16,105 bases of DNA, taken from PNAI01 sp964575715. GTDB lineage: Bacteria > Pseudomonadota > Alphaproteobacteria > Rhizobiales > Xanthobacteraceae. Every line of letters starts with the position of its first letter. The first letter of the stretch is position 1. Positions 14,692 through 16,105 of the stretch are shown here, piece after piece. A program made the position numbers and the translations under genes. Under the pieces are notes generated by a model. That model saw nothing but the letters and a program-made list of their open reading frames with translations, was not told where the DNA came from and did not search any database. The stretch covers positions 1 through 16,105 of the forward strand of contig CAZNSG010000109.1 in assembly GCA_964575715.1 (NCBI GenBank). Reading direction: 5' to 3'.

Positions 14692-14851
14692 CTAGCAGTC
14701 TGCTGAAATACTCCACGGCTGTCATTCCGGGGCGCGCCGAAGGCGCGAACCCGGAATCCAGATACATGTTTTGCGCGTGTTTCTGGATTCCGGGTCCGGC
14801 GCTCCGCGCCGTCCCGGAATGACCATCGAGGGTTTTTCAGCAGACCGCTAG
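14692..14851. mobile_element. MITE-like inverted-repeat element with CTAG ends
   Basis: A 160-bp element with no coding capacity. Its ends, CTAGCAGTCTGCTGAAA (14692-14708) and the complement of 14835-14851, match at 16 of 17 bases. The arms stay alignable inwards. Each holds an ATTCCGGG...CCCGGAAT palindrome (14724-14757 and 14787-14820), and a perfect 13-bp stem (14750-14762 with 14782-14794) closes the centre. CTAG at both ends may be a 4-bp target duplication, as made by some IS5-group elements; CTAG is itself palindromic, so this is not certain. It separates the convergent NRPS-like and NDUFAF3-like genes and could act as a two-way transcript end. The parent transposase is not in the window. 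Confidence 0.75.
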
Positions 14852-15234
14852 TCCACCGCGACAAAGCCAGCGCCGACGCGGCGACCTTCGCCGAGCAGGA
14901 TATTGTAGGTGCTGACCGCCGTGCCGGTGCGCATGACTTCGACCGAGATTTTGAGCGCGTGAAAGCGCGCATGCAGCGGCGCGGGCATTATCCAAGGGGC
15001 GTGGCCGGCACCGATCAAAAACAAGCCAATATCGGCGGCTGCATTAAACACCGGCAGCAGTGACTCTTCGCTGACATCCTCCGCGCGTGCCACCGGCCAG
15101 GCCCAAATGCCGCTTGGCAGGCACAGGAGCGAGCCGCGGTGCGACATGCCGGCGAAACGGAACCCGCCCTTGCCGAAGCCTTCGATCGGCGCATGCCGTG
15201 AAAAATGTGGCTCGTTCGCGGCGTCCGCCGGCAC
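14848..15234 (-). CDS. Mth938-like (DUF498) protein, NDUFAF3-like
   Basis: A 128-residue protein with the Mth938/NDUFAF3 pattern: APIEGFGKGGFRFAGMSHRGSLLCLP, a central strand LFLIGAGHAPWIMP, and the C-terminal signature VEVMRTGTAVSTYNILLGEGRRVGAGFVAV. Human NDUFAF3 is needed for complex I assembly; in Alphaproteobacteria the homologue commonly sits next to secDF. Here it starts with GTG two bases behind the secF stop, with GGAGAG as ribosome-binding site inside secF, so the two are cotranscribed and probably translationally coupled. The stop TAG (14848-14850) lies in the terminal CTAG of the inverted-repeat element, which marks the insertion point. Function in this bacterium (NADH dehydrogenase assembly) is inferred. 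Confidence 0.9.
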   Translation of the reverse strand: MPADAANEPHFSRHAPIEGFGKGGFRFAGMSHRGSLLCLPSGIWAWPVARAEDVSEESLLPVFNAAADIGLFLIGAGHAPWIMPAPLHARFHALKISVEVMRTGTAVSTYNILLGEGRRVGAGFVAVD

Positions 15235-15236
15235 GG

Positions 15237-16105
15237 TTACGACTCTCCAGTCTGCGCGTCCCGTCCGATTCCGACGCCGAGGTAGATCAGGATTGGCGCC
15301 GCGATGAATACCGAGGTGTAGGTGCCGACCAGCACCACGCCGAACATCATGGTAGCGGTGAAGCTGTGGATGGCGTGGCCGCCGAACAGCAGCAGCGCCA
15401 GCAAGGCGAGCGAAACCGTGACATGGGTAATGATCGAGCGCGAGAGCGTTGCGTTGACCGAGACGTTGAGCAGATCCGCCATCGGCATCTTCTTATAGCG
15501 GCGCAGCATCTCGCGAATGCGATCGTAAATGACGACGGTGTCGTTGAGCGAGTAGCCAAGAATGGTGAGCAGCGCCGCGATGCTGGTGAGGTCGAAATCG
15601 ACCTGGGTGAGCGACATGAACCCGATGGTGAGCACAATATCGTGCACGTTGGCGATCATGGCGCCGAGCGCAAACTGCCATTCGAAGCGGAACCACAGAT
15701 AAATCAGAATCGCCACAATCGCGAGCACGAGGCCGAGCGTGCCGTAGGCAAGCAATTCGGTGGAGACGCGCGGGCCGACCACTTCAACGCGGCGGTATTC
15801 GACTTCGTCACCAAGCGCCTCGCGCACCTTCGTTACCGCTGCCTGCTGGGCCACCTCTCCGCCCGGCTGCTGCGCCACGCGGATGAGCACGTCGGTCGGC
15901 GCGCCGAACTGCTGCAACTGCACCTCGCCGAGACCCAGGGCGCTGAGCGTCGTGCGCATCTTGGCAAGATCGGCGGGCCCCGACTTCGACTGCACCTCCA
16001 TGAGCGTGCCGCCGACAAAGTCGATGCCGAAATTGAGCGGGTGAGTGAAAAAGAGTGTAATCGCCACGATCGACAGCACGGCGGAAACCGGGAAGCTCAC
16101 GCGCC
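15237..16105 (-). CDS. secF: Protein translocase subunit SecF, 5' end outside window
   Basis: SecF joins SecD and YajC to the SecYEG channel and uses the proton gradient to help pull exported proteins across the inner membrane. The 289 residues seen lack only the N-terminal few tens; the frame runs off the window end, and the GTG at 16100 is not a real start. Features: the first membrane segment (VSAVLSIVAITLFFTH), NFGIDFVGGTLMEV, a periplasmic domain to about residue 105, VVGPRVSTELLAYG, then membrane segments with the conserved ILGYSLNDTVVIYDRIRE and NATLSRSIITHVTVSLALLALLLFGG blocks of the SecD/SecF family. The next gene downstream is the NDUFAF3-like gene, 2 bp away. Confidence 0.97.
   Translation of the reverse strand, partial: RVSFPVSAVLSIVAITLFFTHPLNFGIDFVGGTLMEVQSKSGPADLAKMRTTLSALGLGEVQLQQFGAPTDVLIRVAQQPGGEVAQQAAVTKVREALGDEVEYRRVEVVGPRVSTELLAYGTLGLVLAIVAILIYLWFRFEWQFALGAMIANVHDIVLTIGFMSLTQVDFDLTSIAALLTILGYSLNDTVVIYDRIREMLRRYKKMPMADLLNVSVNATLSRSIITHVTVSLALLALLLFGGHAIHSFTATMMFGVVLVGTYTSVFIAAPILIYLGVGIGRDAQTGES

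Overview
The window looks like the chromosome of an alphaproteobacterium of the Hyphomicrobiales, most like the Bradyrhizobium/Nitrobacter or Xanthobacteraceae branch. The reasons are GC-rich core genes, a folate/FAD-dependent TrmFO, a DUF1127 small protein, alphaproteobacterial homologues of mitochondrial complex I assembly factors beside secF, and rhizobial-style intergenic palindromes. This placement is inference; no rRNA or other marker is present.

Layout. (1) 1-1002 is the 3' part of uvrA. Behind it (1003-2000) is a scrambled strip: a small coiled-coil gene, a strong palindrome, a second diverged copy of the uvrA 3' tail, and two gene stumps (the N-terminal half of a PIN-domain protein joined out of frame to the C-terminal end of a PPK2 polyphosphate kinase). 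(2) 2174-5434 holds a small one-TM hypothetical protein, an MsrQ-like haem membrane protein with no msrP beside it, a type II haloacid dehalogenase, and a tandem pair of secreted DUF2314 proteins, the second broken by an in-frame TGA. (3) 5457-9074 holds a C45-like Ntn-hydrolase, an MFS transporter, a DUF1127 protein and an orphan ModA-like periplasmic binding protein. (4) 9164-16105 is the most informative block: trmFO (+), an NDUFAF6-like protein (-), a large A-T-TE NRPS-like enzyme (+), an NDUFAF3-like Mth938 protein (-) and secF (-, cut by the window end).

How it works together. secF, the Mth938/NDUFAF3-like gene and the NDUFAF6-like gene all run on the minus strand and fit a conserved association between membrane-protein insertion and complex I assembly. 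Here a roughly 3.4 kb segment splits the two assembly-factor genes. It carries an NRPS-like enzyme behind a tandemly duplicated promoter-like repeat and ends in a MITE-like inverted-repeat element whose CTAG end supplies the stop codon of the NDUFAF3-like gene. The NRPS-like enzyme has an acyl/aryl-CoA-ligase-type adenylation domain, one carrier domain and a thioesterase whose nucleophile position is cysteine (GYCNGG) rather than serine. It is the best candidate for an undescribed small-molecule function. The remaining genes look like ordinary housekeeping or accessory genes. I saw no tRNA, rRNA, CRISPR array or intact transposase.
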